A stretch of DNA of 64,000 nucleotides. Source: Sphingomonas naphthae. Lineage in GTDB: Bacteria; Pseudomonadota; Alphaproteobacteria; Sphingomonadales; Sphingomonadaceae. Each line of letters opens with the position of its first letter. The first letter of the stretch is position 1. The notes beneath the pieces were generated by a model, which did not search any database, had not been told where the DNA came from, and saw nothing but the letters and a program-made list of their open reading frames with translations. The position numbers and the translations under genes were made by a program. The stretch covers positions 2,418,001 to 2,482,000 of the forward strand of contig NZ_CP117411.1 in assembly GCF_028607085.1 (NCBI RefSeq), given 5' to 3'. Positions 1-8,601 of the stretch are shown here, in pieces.

Positions 1-417
1 GTCGCCGCGGACGAGCGCGAGACGAGCGGCACCCGCGCGCTGCTCAACCTCGGCCACACCTTCGGCCATGCGCTGGAGGCGGACACCGGCTTTTCCGATC
101 GCCTGCTCCACGGCGAGGCGGTGGCGTGCGGCATGGCGCTGGCGTTCCGCTTCTCGGCCGCCCAGGGCCTGTGCCCAGCCGACGACGCCGCGCGGGTGTC
201 AGCCCATCTGGAGGCCGCCGGCCTGCCCGCGACCCTCGCGGCGGCGGGCGTCACCGGCGACGGCGCGGCACTGGTGGCGCACATGGCGCACGACAAGAAG
301 ATGGAGGGCGGCAAACTCCCCTTCCTCCTCACCCACGGCATCGGCCGGACCTATCTGGCGCGCGATGTCGATCTGGGCGCGGTGACGGCGTTCCTGGACG
401 CGGAGCAAGCGGGCTGA
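1..417 (+). CDS. aroB: 3-dehydroquinate synthase, C-terminal part (5' end outside window)
   Basis: This is the last 138 codons of 3-dehydroquinate synthase, which converts DAHP to 3-dehydroquinate in the cytosolic shikimate pathway. The visible part opens with the family hallmark LLNLGHTFGHALE, whose histidines help to bind the catalytic metal, then HGEAVACGMA, and near the end the conserved HDKK basic stretch. The reading frame is open from base 1, so the start lies upstream of the window. The stop is TGA at 415-417. A GC-rich palindromic repeat follows directly. The identification is secure although most of the protein is missing. Confidence 0.95.
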   Translation, partial: VAADERETSGTRALLNLGHTFGHALEADTGFSDRLLHGEAVACGMALAFRFSAAQGLCPADDAARVSAHLEAAGLPATLAAAGVTGDGAALVAHMAHDKKMEGGKLPFLLTHGIGRTYLARDVDLGAVTAFLDAEQAG

Positions 418-425
418 GCCCAGCA

Positions 426-513
426 CGTCGCCCCGGCGCAGGCCGGGGCCGCCATCGGCTGCCACAATCCTCGCCCCCGGCATCCGGCGGCCCCGGCCTG
501 CGCCGGTGCGACG
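426..513. repeat. Dispersed palindrome, family D (copy 1)
   Basis: The left arm begins CGTCGCCCCGGCGCAGGCC and its imperfect reverse complement closes the element near 513, so the whole can fold into a long hairpin. The same sequence recurs at 35763-35849 and 55389-55504. It lies just after the aroB stop and before the small ORF that precedes the MFS gene. Confidence 0.8.
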
Positions 514-579
514 AATCAAGACGGGCTTCCCCCCGTCCGAAACCTCGCCTAGCCTCGCCTCTAATAAGGAGAGGCTCCC

Positions 580-642
580 ATGATTCACCTGTATCACTGG
601 CCCGCCATCCCCCTCCCCGCGACCCCGCCCGTCCCCGCGTGA
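580..642 (+). CDS. Possible 20-residue leader peptide coupled to the MFS gene
   Basis: An ATG at 580 sits 7-8 bases after a good ribosome binding site (AAGGAG, 566-571) and opens a 20-codon frame, MIHLYHWPAIPLPATPPVPA. It ends at TGA 640-642, which overlaps the GTG at 639 proposed as the start of the transporter (GTGA). The following gene has no ribosome binding site of its own, so translation of the short ORF could deliver ribosomes to it. The first residues resemble the start of glutathione S-transferase domains, so a decayed gene remnant is an alternative. I see no known leader family. Confidence 0.4.
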   Translation: MIHLYHWPAIPLPATPPVPA

Positions 643-1886
643 CGACAGCGCCGCCGCCCCCCGCCGCCCCGCCCGCCGTGGCGACACGGTGGACGGCGCA
701 TGTCGTGCTGCTGACGGTGCTGATCGACGCGATCGGCTTCGGCATCGTGTTGCCGGTGCTGCCCGGCATCATCATGCGGCTGGGCCATGTCACGCTCTCC
801 GAAGCGGCGTGGATCGGGGGGTGGCTGGCGCTGATCTATGCCGCCGTGCAGTTCGTGACCGGGCCGATCGCGGGCAATCTGGGCGATCGGTTCGGGCGGC
901 GGACGGTGGTGCTGGCGTCGCTCGGCGGCTTCGCGATCGATTATGCGCTCACGGGCTTCGCGCCGACGCTGGGCTGGCTGTTCCTCGGCCGGGGGCTGGC
1001 CGGGCTGTTCGGCGCCTCCTTCGGCCCGGCTGGCGCCGCGCTGGCGGATATCAGCCGGCCCGAGGAGCGGGCGCGTTACTATGGCATGATGGGCGCCGCC
1101 TTCGGCATCGGTTTCGTGATGGGGCCGGCGATCGGCGGGTTGCTGGGCGAACTGGGGCCGCGCGCGCCCTTCCATGCCGCCGCCGGCCTCGCCGCGATCA
1201 ATTTCGTGCTGGCGCTGTTCCTGTTTCCCGAAACACTTCCCAAGGACCGGCGCCGCGCCTTCGAGTGGAAGCGCGCCAATCCGCTGGGCGCGATCCTCTC
1301 GCTCGGCCGTATTCCCTCGCTGCTGCCGCTGGCGTCGGTCAGCCTGTTCTGGTTCTTCGCCCACATGGTCTATCCGACGACCTGGGCCTTCTACACGATG
1401 CTGCGCTTCGGTTGGTCGGCCGGCATGGTCGGCGCGTCACTGGCGCTGTCGGGCATCCTGATGGCGCTGTGCCAGATGCTGATCGTCGGCCGGGTGGTGA
1501 AGCGCTTCGGCGAGCGGCGGACGGCGATGATCGGCATGGGCGGGGCGGCCTGTGCCTTCATCCTCTACAGCCTGTCCGACGAAAGCTGGATGGTGTGGCC
1601 GATCCTCGTCCTGTCGGCGGTGCAGAGCTTCGTCATGCCCTCGATCTCGGGCCTGATGTCGCGCCGGGTGCCGGCCGACCAGCAGGGCGAACTGTCGGGC
1701 TTCAACGGCAGCCTCGGCGCGCTCGCCTCGATCCTGGCGCCGCTCGTGTTCAATCCGGCGCTGGCCTATTTCACGAGCCCCGCCGCGCCGGTGCATTTCC
1801 CGGCGGCGGCGTTCGTGATCGCGGCGGGATCGGCGCTGGTGGCGATGCTGATCCTGATGGCGACGCCGAGGGTATCGCAGGCGTAA
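639..1886 (+). CDS. MFS transporter, TetA-like 12-TM drug exporter
   Basis: A 415-residue inner-membrane proton antiporter of the major facilitator superfamily, resembling the TetA/TCR class. After a short proline-rich N-terminus the first helix contains DAIGFGIVLPVLP, typical of TetA-type proteins. The A-motif between helices 2 and 3 reads GNLGDRFGRRTVV, and a motif C-like GIGFVMGPAIGG lies in helix 5. About twelve hydrophobic segments follow. The frame stays open far upstream, but homology begins only after about 640, so I use GTG 639, which overlaps the stop of a tiny upstream ORF. Tetracycline or another drug may be the substrate; the sequence does not decide. Confidence 0.85.
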   Translation: MTTAPPPPAAPPAVATRWTAHVVLLTVLIDAIGFGIVLPVLPGIIMRLGHVTLSEAAWIGGWLALIYAAVQFVTGPIAGNLGDRFGRRTVVLASLGGFAIDYALTGFAPTLGWLFLGRGLAGLFGASFGPAGAALADISRPEERARYYGMMGAAFGIGFVMGPAIGGLLGELGPRAPFHAAAGLAAINFVLALFLFPETLPKDRRRAFEWKRANPLGAILSLGRIPSLLPLASVSLFWFFAHMVYPTTWAFYTMLRFGWSAGMVGASLALSGILMALCQMLIVGRVVKRFGERRTAMIGMGGAACAFILYSLSDESWMVWPILVLSAVQSFVMPSISGLMSRRVPADQQGELSGFNGSLGALASILAPLVFNPALAYFTSPAAPVHFPAAAFVIAAGSALVAMLILMATPRVSQA

Positions 1887-1890
1887 ATCT

Positions 1891-1977
1891 CGTCATTGCG
1901 AGCGCAGCGAAGCAATCCAGTGGCGACGGTCGTGGCCGGACGATAGGCTGGATTGCTTCGCTGCGCTCGCAATGACG
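1891..1977. repeat. Dispersed palindrome, family A (copy 1)
   Basis: CGTCATTGCGAGCGCAGCGA at 1891 is mirrored by its exact reverse complement ending at 1977, with about 27 bases between the arms. Other copies lie at 9324-9393 and 28852-28938, and a single truncated arm at 50734-50747. The element separates two convergent genes and could act as a bidirectional transcript end. Confidence 0.85.
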
Positions 1978-1984
1978 AAAGAAA

Positions 1985-3127
1985 CTATCGCCGCGTCCAC
2001 CGCCGCGCCTGCGCCTCGACGACGTCGAGGAGGTTGCCCTCGACGAGATTGATATCCTTCGAATGGACACCCCAGCTAGGCCCGGCGCGTTCGACGACGA
2101 CATATTTCTCGATCAGCGGCTTCAAGGGCGTCTCCTCCACCCGCACCCGCAGGGTGGAGCCCGCCTCGTCAGTGACACATTCGGCCGTCAGCTGGCCGGT
2201 CGCCTCGACGAAGGGCGGATCGCCCGCCGGCGCCATCGAGGGCTTGCGCATATAGGTCTTGAGCTTGCCGCGCCCGCCCGACAGCGCGGCGGGGTTGACG
2301 CACGCACCCACCAGCTTGCCGCCATCGGTGCTGCTGCCGAACATTCGCGTGGCGGGCGCGGTTTCGGGATAGGTGGACCAGGCGACGACGCAGCCGGTCT
2401 GCCCCTCGCGCCGGCACAGCGGGATCGACTGGAAGCTGCCGCCCCGGTCGCGCCCCTTCTTCACCGTCAGGTCGAGATTGCCGGCCAGCAGCGCCGAGAC
2501 CAGCCGGCGCTGGATCGGCTTGCCGTCGATCTCCTCCCGCATCAGCTGGCGGAGCAGGATCGATCCCTGGCTATGGCCGATCAGAACGACACCGCGCCCC
2601 TTGTTCTCATGCTCCAGATACCAGTTCCACGCGGCCTTCACGTCGTCGTAATTGCGCGGATCGGTGGGCAGACCGCCGCCCGACATCGCCCAGATCAGCG
2701 CCGGCAAGGTGAACTGGCGATAGACCGGCGCGAACACGCGGCACTGGCTGGCGAAGCGCGCCGCCTGTGCCACCACCACTGTCTTCTCGGCATTGTCGGG
2801 CACCATGTCGCTATACATGGTCCGGTCGTTCGAGACGGTGGGATAGACGTAGAAACAGTCGATGCCGGGATCGATGGCGGGCTTGAACGGTTGGAGCTTG
2901 CGCTCGCCCCTGCCGTTGACCTGCATCGAATCGAGATCGACCCGGCAGGCATCGCCCGCGATATCGGGGCGGCAGAGCCAGTTGGCGCTATTGCCGTAAT
3001 CGATCGGCTCGGCGGGCAGGATCGCCGGCTTGGCCATGGCCGGCATCACCTGCGCCGCCACCTCATAGCCGCCCGCGACCATCATCGTCGCGACGCCCAG
3101 CGCGATCACCAGCTTGCGCATCCCCAT
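1985..3127 (-). CDS. Secreted alpha/beta hydrolase, DUF3089 family
   Basis: A 380-residue exported protein. The N-terminus is a signal peptide (basic start, hydrophobic core to about residue 24, AAQ-type cleavage). The serine hydrolase elbow GHSQGS places the putative nucleophile at about Ser186. The conserved block YVYPTVSND upstream is characteristic of DUF3089, a lipase/esterase-like family of unknown substrate. Start choice: ATG 3127 or ATG 3121, both next to a GGGAGGGG ribosome binding site; the longer frame to 3322 runs into the rimO promoter and is unlikely. It is divergent from rimO. Substrate unknown. Confidence 0.8.
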   Translation of the reverse strand: MGMRKLVIALGVATMMVAGGYEVAAQVMPAMAKPAILPAEPIDYGNSANWLCRPDIAGDACRVDLDSMQVNGRGERKLQPFKPAIDPGIDCFYVYPTVSNDRTMYSDMVPDNAEKTVVVAQAARFASQCRVFAPVYRQFTLPALIWAMSGGGLPTDPRNYDDVKAAWNWYLEHENKGRGVVLIGHSQGSILLRQLMREEIDGKPIQRRLVSALLAGNLDLTVKKGRDRGGSFQSIPLCRREGQTGCVVAWSTYPETAPATRMFGSSTDGGKLVGACVNPAALSGGRGKLKTYMRKPSMAPAGDPPFVEATGQLTAECVTDEAGSTLRVRVEETPLKPLIEKYVVVERAGPSWGVHSKDINLVEGNLLDVVEAQARRWTRR

Positions 3128-3215
3128 GCCCCTCCCGAGTCCTCTTATCCCCGCTTGTCGCGCGGCCCCGATGCGCCCGCAAGCCGCCCTCTCGCAAAAA
3201 GCCGCGTAAAGGACT

Positions 3216-4565
3216 ATGTGGCGCGCCTTCATGGCAACGATACTCCCCTCCCCGCCGAAAGTCGGCATGGTCTCGCTCGGCTGTCCCAAGAATCTGGTCG
3301 ACAGCGAGCGCATCCTCACCAAGCTGCGCGCCGACGGCTATGCCATGTCGGCCGACTATGCGGGGGCGGACGTGGTGCTGGTCAACACCTGCGGCTTCCT
3401 CGACAGCGCCAAGGAGGAAAGCCTGGAGGCGATCGGCGAGGCCATCGCCGAGAATGGGCGCGTGATCGTGACGGGCTGCATGGGCAAGGAAGCCGAGGTC
3501 ATCCGCACCCGCTTCCCCGGCGTGCTGGCCGTGACCGGCGCGCACCAATATGAAGAAGTGGTGGGGGCGGTGCACGAGGCGGCGCCGATGCCGCCGTCGG
3601 CCTTCCTCGATCTGGTGCCCGCGACCGAGCTGAAGCTCACCCCGCGCCACTACAGCTATCTGAAGATTTCGGAAGGCTGCAACCACCGCTGCTCCTTCTG
3701 CATCATCCCGGCGCTGCGCGGCGACCTGGTCAGCCGGCGGCCGGACGCGATCCTGCGCGAGGCGGAGAAGCTGGTCGCGGCGGGGACGCGCGAACTGCTC
3801 GTCATCAGCCAGGATACGTCGGCTTACGGCCTCGACCTGCGCCATGCCAGCTACCCGCTCAAGGGCGGCGGCGAGGTGCGGGCGCACATGACCGATCTGT
3901 CGCGCGAGCTGGGCAAGCTGGGGGCATGGGTGCGGCTGCATTACGTCTACCCCTACCCGCACGTCGATCATGTCATCCCGCTGATGGCCGAGGGGCTGGT
4001 GCTGCCTTACCTCGACATCCCCTTCCAACATGCCGCGCCCGCCGTGCTGAAGCGGATGAAGCGCCCGGCGAACGACGCCAAGGTGCTGGAGCGGCTGCGC
4101 AACTGGCGGTCGATCGCCCCCGACATCACGATCCGCTCGACCTTCGTGGTGGGCTTCCCCGGCGAGACCGAGGCGGATTTCCAATATCTGCTCGACTGGC
4201 TCGACGAGGCGCAGCTCGACCGGGTCGGCGCCTTCCGCTTCGAGCCCGTCGAGGGCGCCGCCGCCAACGATCTCGACGGCGCGGTGTCCGAGGAGGTCAA
4301 GGAAGAACGCTACGCGCGGATCATGGAAAAGACCGCCGCCATCTCCGCCGCCAAGCTGGAGGCCAAGATCGGCCGCGTGCTGGACGTCATCATCGACGAG
4401 GCGGACGAGGACGGCGGCGCGACCGGCCGATCGAAGGCCGACGCGCCCGAGATCGACGGCCAGGTCTTCCTGCGCGACGCGCCGGGCCTGAAGCCCGGCG
4501 ATTTCGTGCGGGTCGAGATCGAGGATGCCGACGAGCATGATCTGTATGGGGTGCCGGTGGCGTAA
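3216..4565 (+). CDS. rimO: Ribosomal protein S12 methylthiotransferase RimO
   Basis: A radical-SAM methylthiotransferase that adds a methylthio group to an aspartate of ribosomal protein S12. It has the three expected parts: an N-terminal UPF0004 domain with cluster cysteines C23, C59 and C88 (in SLGCPKN, NTCGF and TGCMG), the radical-SAM motif CNHRCSFC (C155, C159, C162), and a C-terminal TRAM domain ending LYGVPVA. The [12 protein letters not shown] start and YVYPYP block distinguish RimO from MiaB. Length 449 residues is normal. ATG 3216 follows AAAGGA very closely; ATG 3231 (MATILP) is an alternative start. Confidence 0.95.
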   Translation: MWRAFMATILPSPPKVGMVSLGCPKNLVDSERILTKLRADGYAMSADYAGADVVLVNTCGFLDSAKEESLEAIGEAIAENGRVIVTGCMGKEAEVIRTRFPGVLAVTGAHQYEEVVGAVHEAAPMPPSAFLDLVPATELKLTPRHYSYLKISEGCNHRCSFCIIPALRGDLVSRRPDAILREAEKLVAAGTRELLVISQDTSAYGLDLRHASYPLKGGGEVRAHMTDLSRELGKLGAWVRLHYVYPYPHVDHVIPLMAEGLVLPYLDIPFQHAAPAVLKRMKRPANDAKVLERLRNWRSIAPDITIRSTFVVGFPGETEADFQYLLDWLDEAQLDRVGAFRFEPVEGAAANDLDGAVSEEVKEERYARIMEKTAAISAAKLEAKIGRVLDVIIDEADEDGGATGRSKADAPEIDGQVFLRDAPGLKPGDFVRVEIEDADEHDLYGVPVA

Positions 4566-4600
4566 GGGTTGCCGCCGAAGCCCTGCGGCCACCCCAACGC

Positions 4601-4682
4601 CGTTCGTCCTGAGCGAAGTCGAAGGACGTGCCCCAGGCGGTGCGTCCAGTCACACGCCCTTCGACTTCGCTCAGGGCGAACG
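4601..4682. repeat. Dispersed palindrome, family B (copy 1)
   Basis: CGTTCGTCCTGAGCGAAGTC begins the left arm and the reverse complement closes the element at 4682. Five copies of this family lie in the window (also 8496-8579, 15472-15549, 33415-33496, 58264-58348), all outside genes. This copy follows the rimO stop. Confidence 0.85.
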
Positions 4683-4709
4683 GCCGTTAGGGTCCGAGCC
4701 CCCTCCCCG

Positions 4710-4738
4710 CCGTGCTCCTGCGCAGGCAGGAACACGGG
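4710..4738. repeat. Family C element, single arm
   Basis: CCGTGCTCCTGCGCAGGCAG occurs here as one arm; the same sequence forms both arms of a full palindrome at 7600-7684. It abuts the family B copy and lies between convergent rimO and phaZ. Confidence 0.6.
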
Positions 4739-4759
4739 TGTGGTATGAGGGGAGCGGCG

Positions 4760-5974
4760 TTACGCCATCGCCAGCACGAGGTTCCGCACCTGCGGATAGA
4801 TCTGCTGCTCCCACTTGCGTCCGGCGAACACGCCGTAATGGCCCACGCCCGCCTGCAAATGGTGCCGCTTCAGATGCGGGCGCAGCGACGAGCAGAGGTC
4901 GTGCGCCGCCGCCGTCTGGCCGACCGCGCAGATGTCGTCGCGCTCGCCTTCCACCGTCAGCAAGGCGGTCCGGCGGATCAGCTCCGGCCGCACCCGCCGC
5001 CCGCGATAATCGAGTTCGCCCTTCGCCAGCAGCGCGCGCTGGAACACGCGATCGACCGTTTCCAGATAGAATTCGGCCGTCAGATCCAGCACCGCGAAAT
5101 ATTCCTCGTAGAAGGCGCGGATGCCGCCCGCCGCCGCCGCGTCGCCGTCCGACAGATGCTGGTAGAGCGCGCGATGCTGATCGACGTGGCGGCCCATGTT
5201 CATCGCCATGAAGGCGGTGAGCTGCATGAAGCCGGGATACACTTCGCGCCCGAAGCCCGCGTGGCCGAACGGCACGCGCGAAATCAGATTCGCCTCGAAC
5301 CATTCGATCGGCTTGGTGTTGGCCAGATCGTTGACGGCCGTAGGCGCCTCGCGCACGTCGAGCGGGCCGCCCATCAGGGTCATCGTGCGTGGCTGACAGG
5401 GATGGTCGTCCTCGGCCATGATCGCGACGGCCGCCAGCGTCTGCACGCAGGGCTGGCAGACCGAGACGACGTTGGCGCCCGGCCCCAGCTCCTCCAGGAA
5501 GGTGATGATATATTCGACATAATCGTCGAAGCCGAAGGCGCCCTCCCCCACCGGCACGTCGCGGGCGTTGCGCCAGTCGGTGATGTAGACGTCTTGATCG
5601 CGCAGCAGCGTCTTCACCGTGGCGCGCAGCAGCGTGGCGAAATGGCCCGAAAGCGGCGCCACCACCAGCACCTTGGGGCGCGGCACCTGATCGTCCTTGG
5701 CGAAGTGGAGGAGATCGCAGAAGGGCAGCGACAGGCGCACCGCCTCGGTCACCTCCAGCTCGCGATTGCCGCACAGCACCGTGCCGATGGCGAAGGGCGG
5801 GCGCTTGTGCGTGACCTGCGTGTTGGCGGCCATGTCGAGCAGCGCGGCGAACTGGCGGTCGCCGGTCCATTCGGGCAGCGGCCCCGCGATGTCGCGCAGA
5901 TTGAGCGCGGCCGTCGCCAGCCCGCGCATCGGGGCCAGCATGTCGGTCATCGTCTGATAGGCCTGGTACAGCAT
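4760..5974 (-). CDS. phaZ: Intracellular polyhydroxyalkanoate depolymerase
   Basis: A 404-residue cytosolic enzyme that hydrolyses stored polyhydroxybutyrate granules. It matches the intracellular PHB depolymerase family: no signal peptide, start LYQAYQTMTDMLAPMR, the block VYITDWRNARDVP, and the lipase-like box VSVCQP in which Cys173 replaces the usual serine nucleophile, as in other intracellular PhaZ enzymes. The C-terminus has GVGHYGVFAGRKW with the likely catalytic histidine. I start at ATG 5974, where family similarity begins; the open frame continues to 6274 without support. It implies that the organism makes PHA storage granules. Confidence 0.92.
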   Translation of the reverse strand: MLYQAYQTMTDMLAPMRGLATAALNLRDIAGPLPEWTGDRQFAALLDMAANTQVTHKRPPFAIGTVLCGNRELEVTEAVRLSLPFCDLLHFAKDDQVPRPKVLVVAPLSGHFATLLRATVKTLLRDQDVYITDWRNARDVPVGEGAFGFDDYVEYIITFLEELGPGANVVSVCQPCVQTLAAVAIMAEDDHPCQPRTMTLMGGPLDVREAPTAVNDLANTKPIEWFEANLISRVPFGHAGFGREVYPGFMQLTAFMAMNMGRHVDQHRALYQHLSDGDAAAAGGIRAFYEEYFAVLDLTAEFYLETVDRVFQRALLAKGELDYRGRRVRPELIRRTALLTVEGERDDICAVGQTAAAHDLCSSLRPHLKRHHLQAGVGHYGVFAGRKWEQQIYPQVRNLVLAMA

Positions 5975-6097
5975 TCGCCCCCCGGCTGATGCGGTTGATC
6001 CCCCGGCCATGCGCCTTTCACGGCCGCTTGCATAATGCAATTTGTGCAGCGCAGCGCGATTGGGCATGATACTTTGGGCAGACGCAGGGGACGGACG

Positions 6098-6748
6098 ATG
6101 ACGGCAACGCTGACGATTTCGAGCCGGAATTATTCCTCCTGGTCGCTGCGCGGCTGGCTGATCTGCCAGCTGGCCGGGCTGGAGGTACGCGAGGAGATCG
6201 TGCCGATCGACACCGAGACCCGCGCCGAATTGCTGCTGCTCTCCTCCTCCGTCCGCGTGCCGCGCCTGACGCATGAGGACGTGAGCGTATGGGACGTGTT
6301 GGCGATCGCCAATTATCTCAACGAGCTATACCCCGATGCCGGCCTTTATCCCGAGGACCGCGTGGCCCGCGCCCGCTGCCGATCGATTTGCGGCGAGATG
6401 CATTCGGGCTTCTTCAACCTGCGCTCCGCCCTGCCGATGAACCTGAAATCGCGCCACGAGAGCTTCAAGGTGTTTTCGGGCGCGCGGCCGGATATCCAGC
6501 GCATCGAGCAGATCTGGGGCGATTGCCTCACCCGCTATGGTGGCCCCTTCCTGTTCGGCGCCGCGCCCACCATCGCCGACGCCATGTTCGCGCCGGTCGC
6601 GACCCGCTTCGTCACCTACAATGTCGCCATCGGCGAGGCGGCGGCGGCCTATCGCGACACGATCATGGCGTGGCCGCTGATGCGCCGCTGGATCGACGCG
6701 GCGCTGGCCGAACCGGAGGAAATGGCCGAACTGGACGGAGGTTTTTGA
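6098..6748 (+). CDS. Glutathione S-transferase family protein
   Basis: A 216-residue cytosolic GST-fold protein. The N-terminal thioredoxin-like half begins with TLTISSRNYSSWSLRGWL, the pattern seen in the alphaproteobacterial GST group with Ser in the glutathione-activating region. VPRLTHEDVSVWDVLAI corresponds to the VPxL...xESxAI glutathione-binding strand, though W-D replaces the usual E-S. The helical C-terminal half contains FGAAPTIADAMFAPVATRF, the N-capping-box region. ATG 6098 has a GGGGA site at 6087-6091. Substrate unknown. Confidence 0.85.
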   Translation: MTATLTISSRNYSSWSLRGWLICQLAGLEVREEIVPIDTETRAELLLLSSSVRVPRLTHEDVSVWDVLAIANYLNELYPDAGLYPEDRVARARCRSICGEMHSGFFNLRSALPMNLKSRHESFKVFSGARPDIQRIEQIWGDCLTRYGGPFLFGAAPTIADAMFAPVATRFVTYNVAIGEAAAAYRDTIMAWPLMRRWIDAALAEPEEMAELDGGF

Positions 6749-6894
6749 TGGCCGGGCCCGGCTAATCCGCGCGTAGGCATCGGGGATTAAAGTAGTTTAT
6801 CGCGCGGACCCGCAACGATCCCGTAGCGGCAGGGGACAGAAAAATTCTTTGAACGGTTCCTCCCCTGGTTCTTCGCCTTCAAGCATTCACCGAA

Positions 6895-7593
6895 TTGACG
6901 GACGGCGACCGCACGCTGCTGGAAGGCATCGCGCAGCGCCGCACGCGGCGCGTGCCCGCACGCCATGACGTGATCGCGGAGGGCGAGCCTCCACGCTTCA
7001 TCAACGTCGTCGTCGATGGCTGGGGCTGCCGTTACAAGCAGCTGCCCAACGGATCGCGGCAGATGCTCTCGCTGCTGCTGCCCGGCGACACGTGCGACGC
7101 CAACGCCTATATCCTGCGCGAGATGGACCATTCGATCGGCGCCATCACCAACATGACCATCGCCGAGGTCCACCCTGAGGAGTTCATGGCGCTGGTGCAG
7201 GGCAGCCCGAACATCACCAAGGCCTTGTGGTGGAACGAGATGGTGATGATGGCGATCCAGCGCGAATGGACGCTCAGCCTCGGCCAACGCTCCGCCCGCG
7301 AGCGGATCGCGCATCTGTTGTGCGAGATTTTCTTCCGGCTGAAGGTGATCGGCCGCTGCGCCGGCAACGCCTGCGAATTTCCGCTGACCCAGATCGACCT
7401 GGCCGACGCGACCGGCCTCACCTCGGTCCACGTCAACCGGATGCTCCAGGATCTGCGCCGCGAGAATATGATCGAACTGTCCGGCAAGGCGCTGACGATC
7501 CTCGATATGCCCGCACTGATGGAGGAGGCGATGTTCAACCCGAACTACCTCCACCTCGATTCGGGCGATGCGCGGCGGGTGCGGGAGAATTAG
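6895..7593 (+). CDS. Crp/Fnr-family transcriptional regulator
   Basis: A regulator of at least 232 residues with an N-terminal cyclic-nucleotide-binding-fold domain (GEPPRFINVVVDGWGCR, then LPGDTCD) and a C-terminal Crp-type winged helix (LTQIDLADATGLTSVHVNRM is the recognition unit). No Fnr-type four-cysteine N-terminal cluster is seen, so iron-sulfur oxygen sensing is unlikely. The first standard start codon in frame is TTG 6895, yet typical family residues (RLQAFTEL) are already encoded just upstream, back to a stop at 6850-6852. The true start may be a CTG at 6865. No obvious ribosome binding site helps. Regulon unknown. Confidence 0.85.
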   Translation: MTDGDRTLLEGIAQRRTRRVPARHDVIAEGEPPRFINVVVDGWGCRYKQLPNGSRQMLSLLLPGDTCDANAYILREMDHSIGAITNMTIAEVHPEEFMALVQGSPNITKALWWNEMVMMAIQREWTLSLGQRSARERIAHLLCEIFFRLKVIGRCAGNACEFPLTQIDLADATGLTSVHVNRMLQDLRRENMIELSGKALTILDMPALMEEAMFNPNYLHLDSGDARRVREN

Positions 7594-7599
7594 ACTCTG

Positions 7600-7684
7600 C
7601 CGTGCTCCTGCGCAGGCAGGAGCCCAGGGTGGCAGGGCGCGGCGCCTGGGGCTCTGGGCTCCTGCCTGCGCAGGAGCACGACGG
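7600..7684. repeat. Dispersed palindrome, family C (full copy)
   Basis: CCGTGCTCCTGCGCAGGCAG and its exact reverse complement bracket a short GC-rich centre. It lies between the convergent Crp/Fnr and DedA genes, seven bases after the former, so it may be a bidirectional transcription end. Confidence 0.8.
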
Positions 7685-7687
7685 TGG

Positions 7688-8365
7688 CTAGCGCGCCACG
7701 CGCTCCCGCCGCTTTCCGCCACCCAGCACCCAGCCGGCGATCCCCATCCCCGCGAAGGTCATCACCGTCATCCCCAGCCCGAACGCGGCGATATGCCCCT
7801 CATTGAGCTGTTCGATCGGCCCCATCGACCGCGCGGCGATATAGCCGGGGACGAGCAAGCTGGGCGCCCAGAAGATGGCGGACAGGATGTTGGCGATCTG
7901 GAAGGGGCGTGGGCCCATCCCCATGATGCCGGCGACCAGCGGCACCGTCGCGCGGATCGGCCCCAGGAAGCGGCCGAACAGGATCGAGACGAAGCCGTAG
8001 CGGCGGAAGAACAGACGCGTCTTGGCGACGGTGCCGCGATGGCGGTTGAGCGGCCAGCGATAATAGGCCCGGTGGCCGATCCTGCGGCCGACCTCGTAGG
8101 AGACCCAATCGCCGATCACCGCGCCGACGATCGTACCCAGCACGACGGGCACCGCCTCGACCAGCCCGGCCCCGATCAGCCCGCCGACCGCCAGCATCAG
8201 CGTGGTGGCGGGGATCAGCAGGCCGACGATCGCCAGCGATTCGCCGAACGCCAGCACGCCGACGATCGGCCCCGCCCATATGCCATGGCGGGCGATGAAA
8301 TCGGCGACGTGGGCGATGATGTCCTGCAAGCGGGGCCTCCGGCCGATCGAACGGATCGACGCCAT
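7688..8365 (-). CDS. DedA-family (SNARE-associated domain) membrane protein
   Basis: A 225-residue inner-membrane protein of the DedA family, thought to act in lipid flipping, proton-dependent transport and envelope homeostasis. It shows the hallmarks GESLAIVGLLIPATTLM, a glycine-rich GAVIGDWVSYEVGRRIG, and FGRFLGPIRATVPLVAG with the conserved F/G-R-x3-R residues. Several hydrophobic segments follow. ATG 8365 has a GGGAG site eight bases upstream; an in-frame ATG at 8383 is a less likely start. The paralogue group cannot be told from sequence alone. Confidence 0.88.
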   Translation of the reverse strand: MASIRSIGRRPRLQDIIAHVADFIARHGIWAGPIVGVLAFGESLAIVGLLIPATTLMLAVGGLIGAGLVEAVPVVLGTIVGAVIGDWVSYEVGRRIGHRAYYRWPLNRHRGTVAKTRLFFRRYGFVSILFGRFLGPIRATVPLVAGIMGMGPRPFQIANILSAIFWAPSLLVPGYIAARSMGPIEQLNEGHIAAFGLGMTVMTFAGMGIAGWVLGGGKRRERVAR

Positions 8366-8495
8366 GGGAGATACTCCCGACATCGCGTTACGCTTCCATG
8401 AATTTCGACCGACGGTGGGGATAAAGGTCCAGACTGCATCATCTTTGCGACAGGCTGTGTGGCGGCGGGGCTCTAATCCCGCTGCCCCCTTCCCT

Positions 8496-8579
8496 CCGTT
8501 CGCCCTGAGCAAAGTCGAAGGGCGTGCCCCAAACGCCGCGTCCAGTCGCACGTCCTTCGACTTCGCTCAGGACGAACGG
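8496..8579. repeat. Dispersed palindrome, family B (copy 2)
   Basis: Both arms of the CGTTCG(T/C)CCTGAGC family are present, the left with two changes. It lies between the dedA start and the birA stop on the same strand. The remaining spacer (8366-8495) shows no ORF and may hold the dedA promoter. Confidence 0.8.
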
Positions 8580-8601
8580 GGGATGGTCGATATCAGACCG
8601 C

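Noticed and set aside
126-638. N-terminal extension of the MFS frame
   Set aside because: It crosses the end of aroB in another frame and a dispersed repeat; transporter similarity begins only after about 700.
580-642. Remnant of a glutathione S-transferase gene
   Set aside because: Only about eight residues resemble a GST start and no further homology follows in any frame, so I kept the leader-peptide reading at low confidence.
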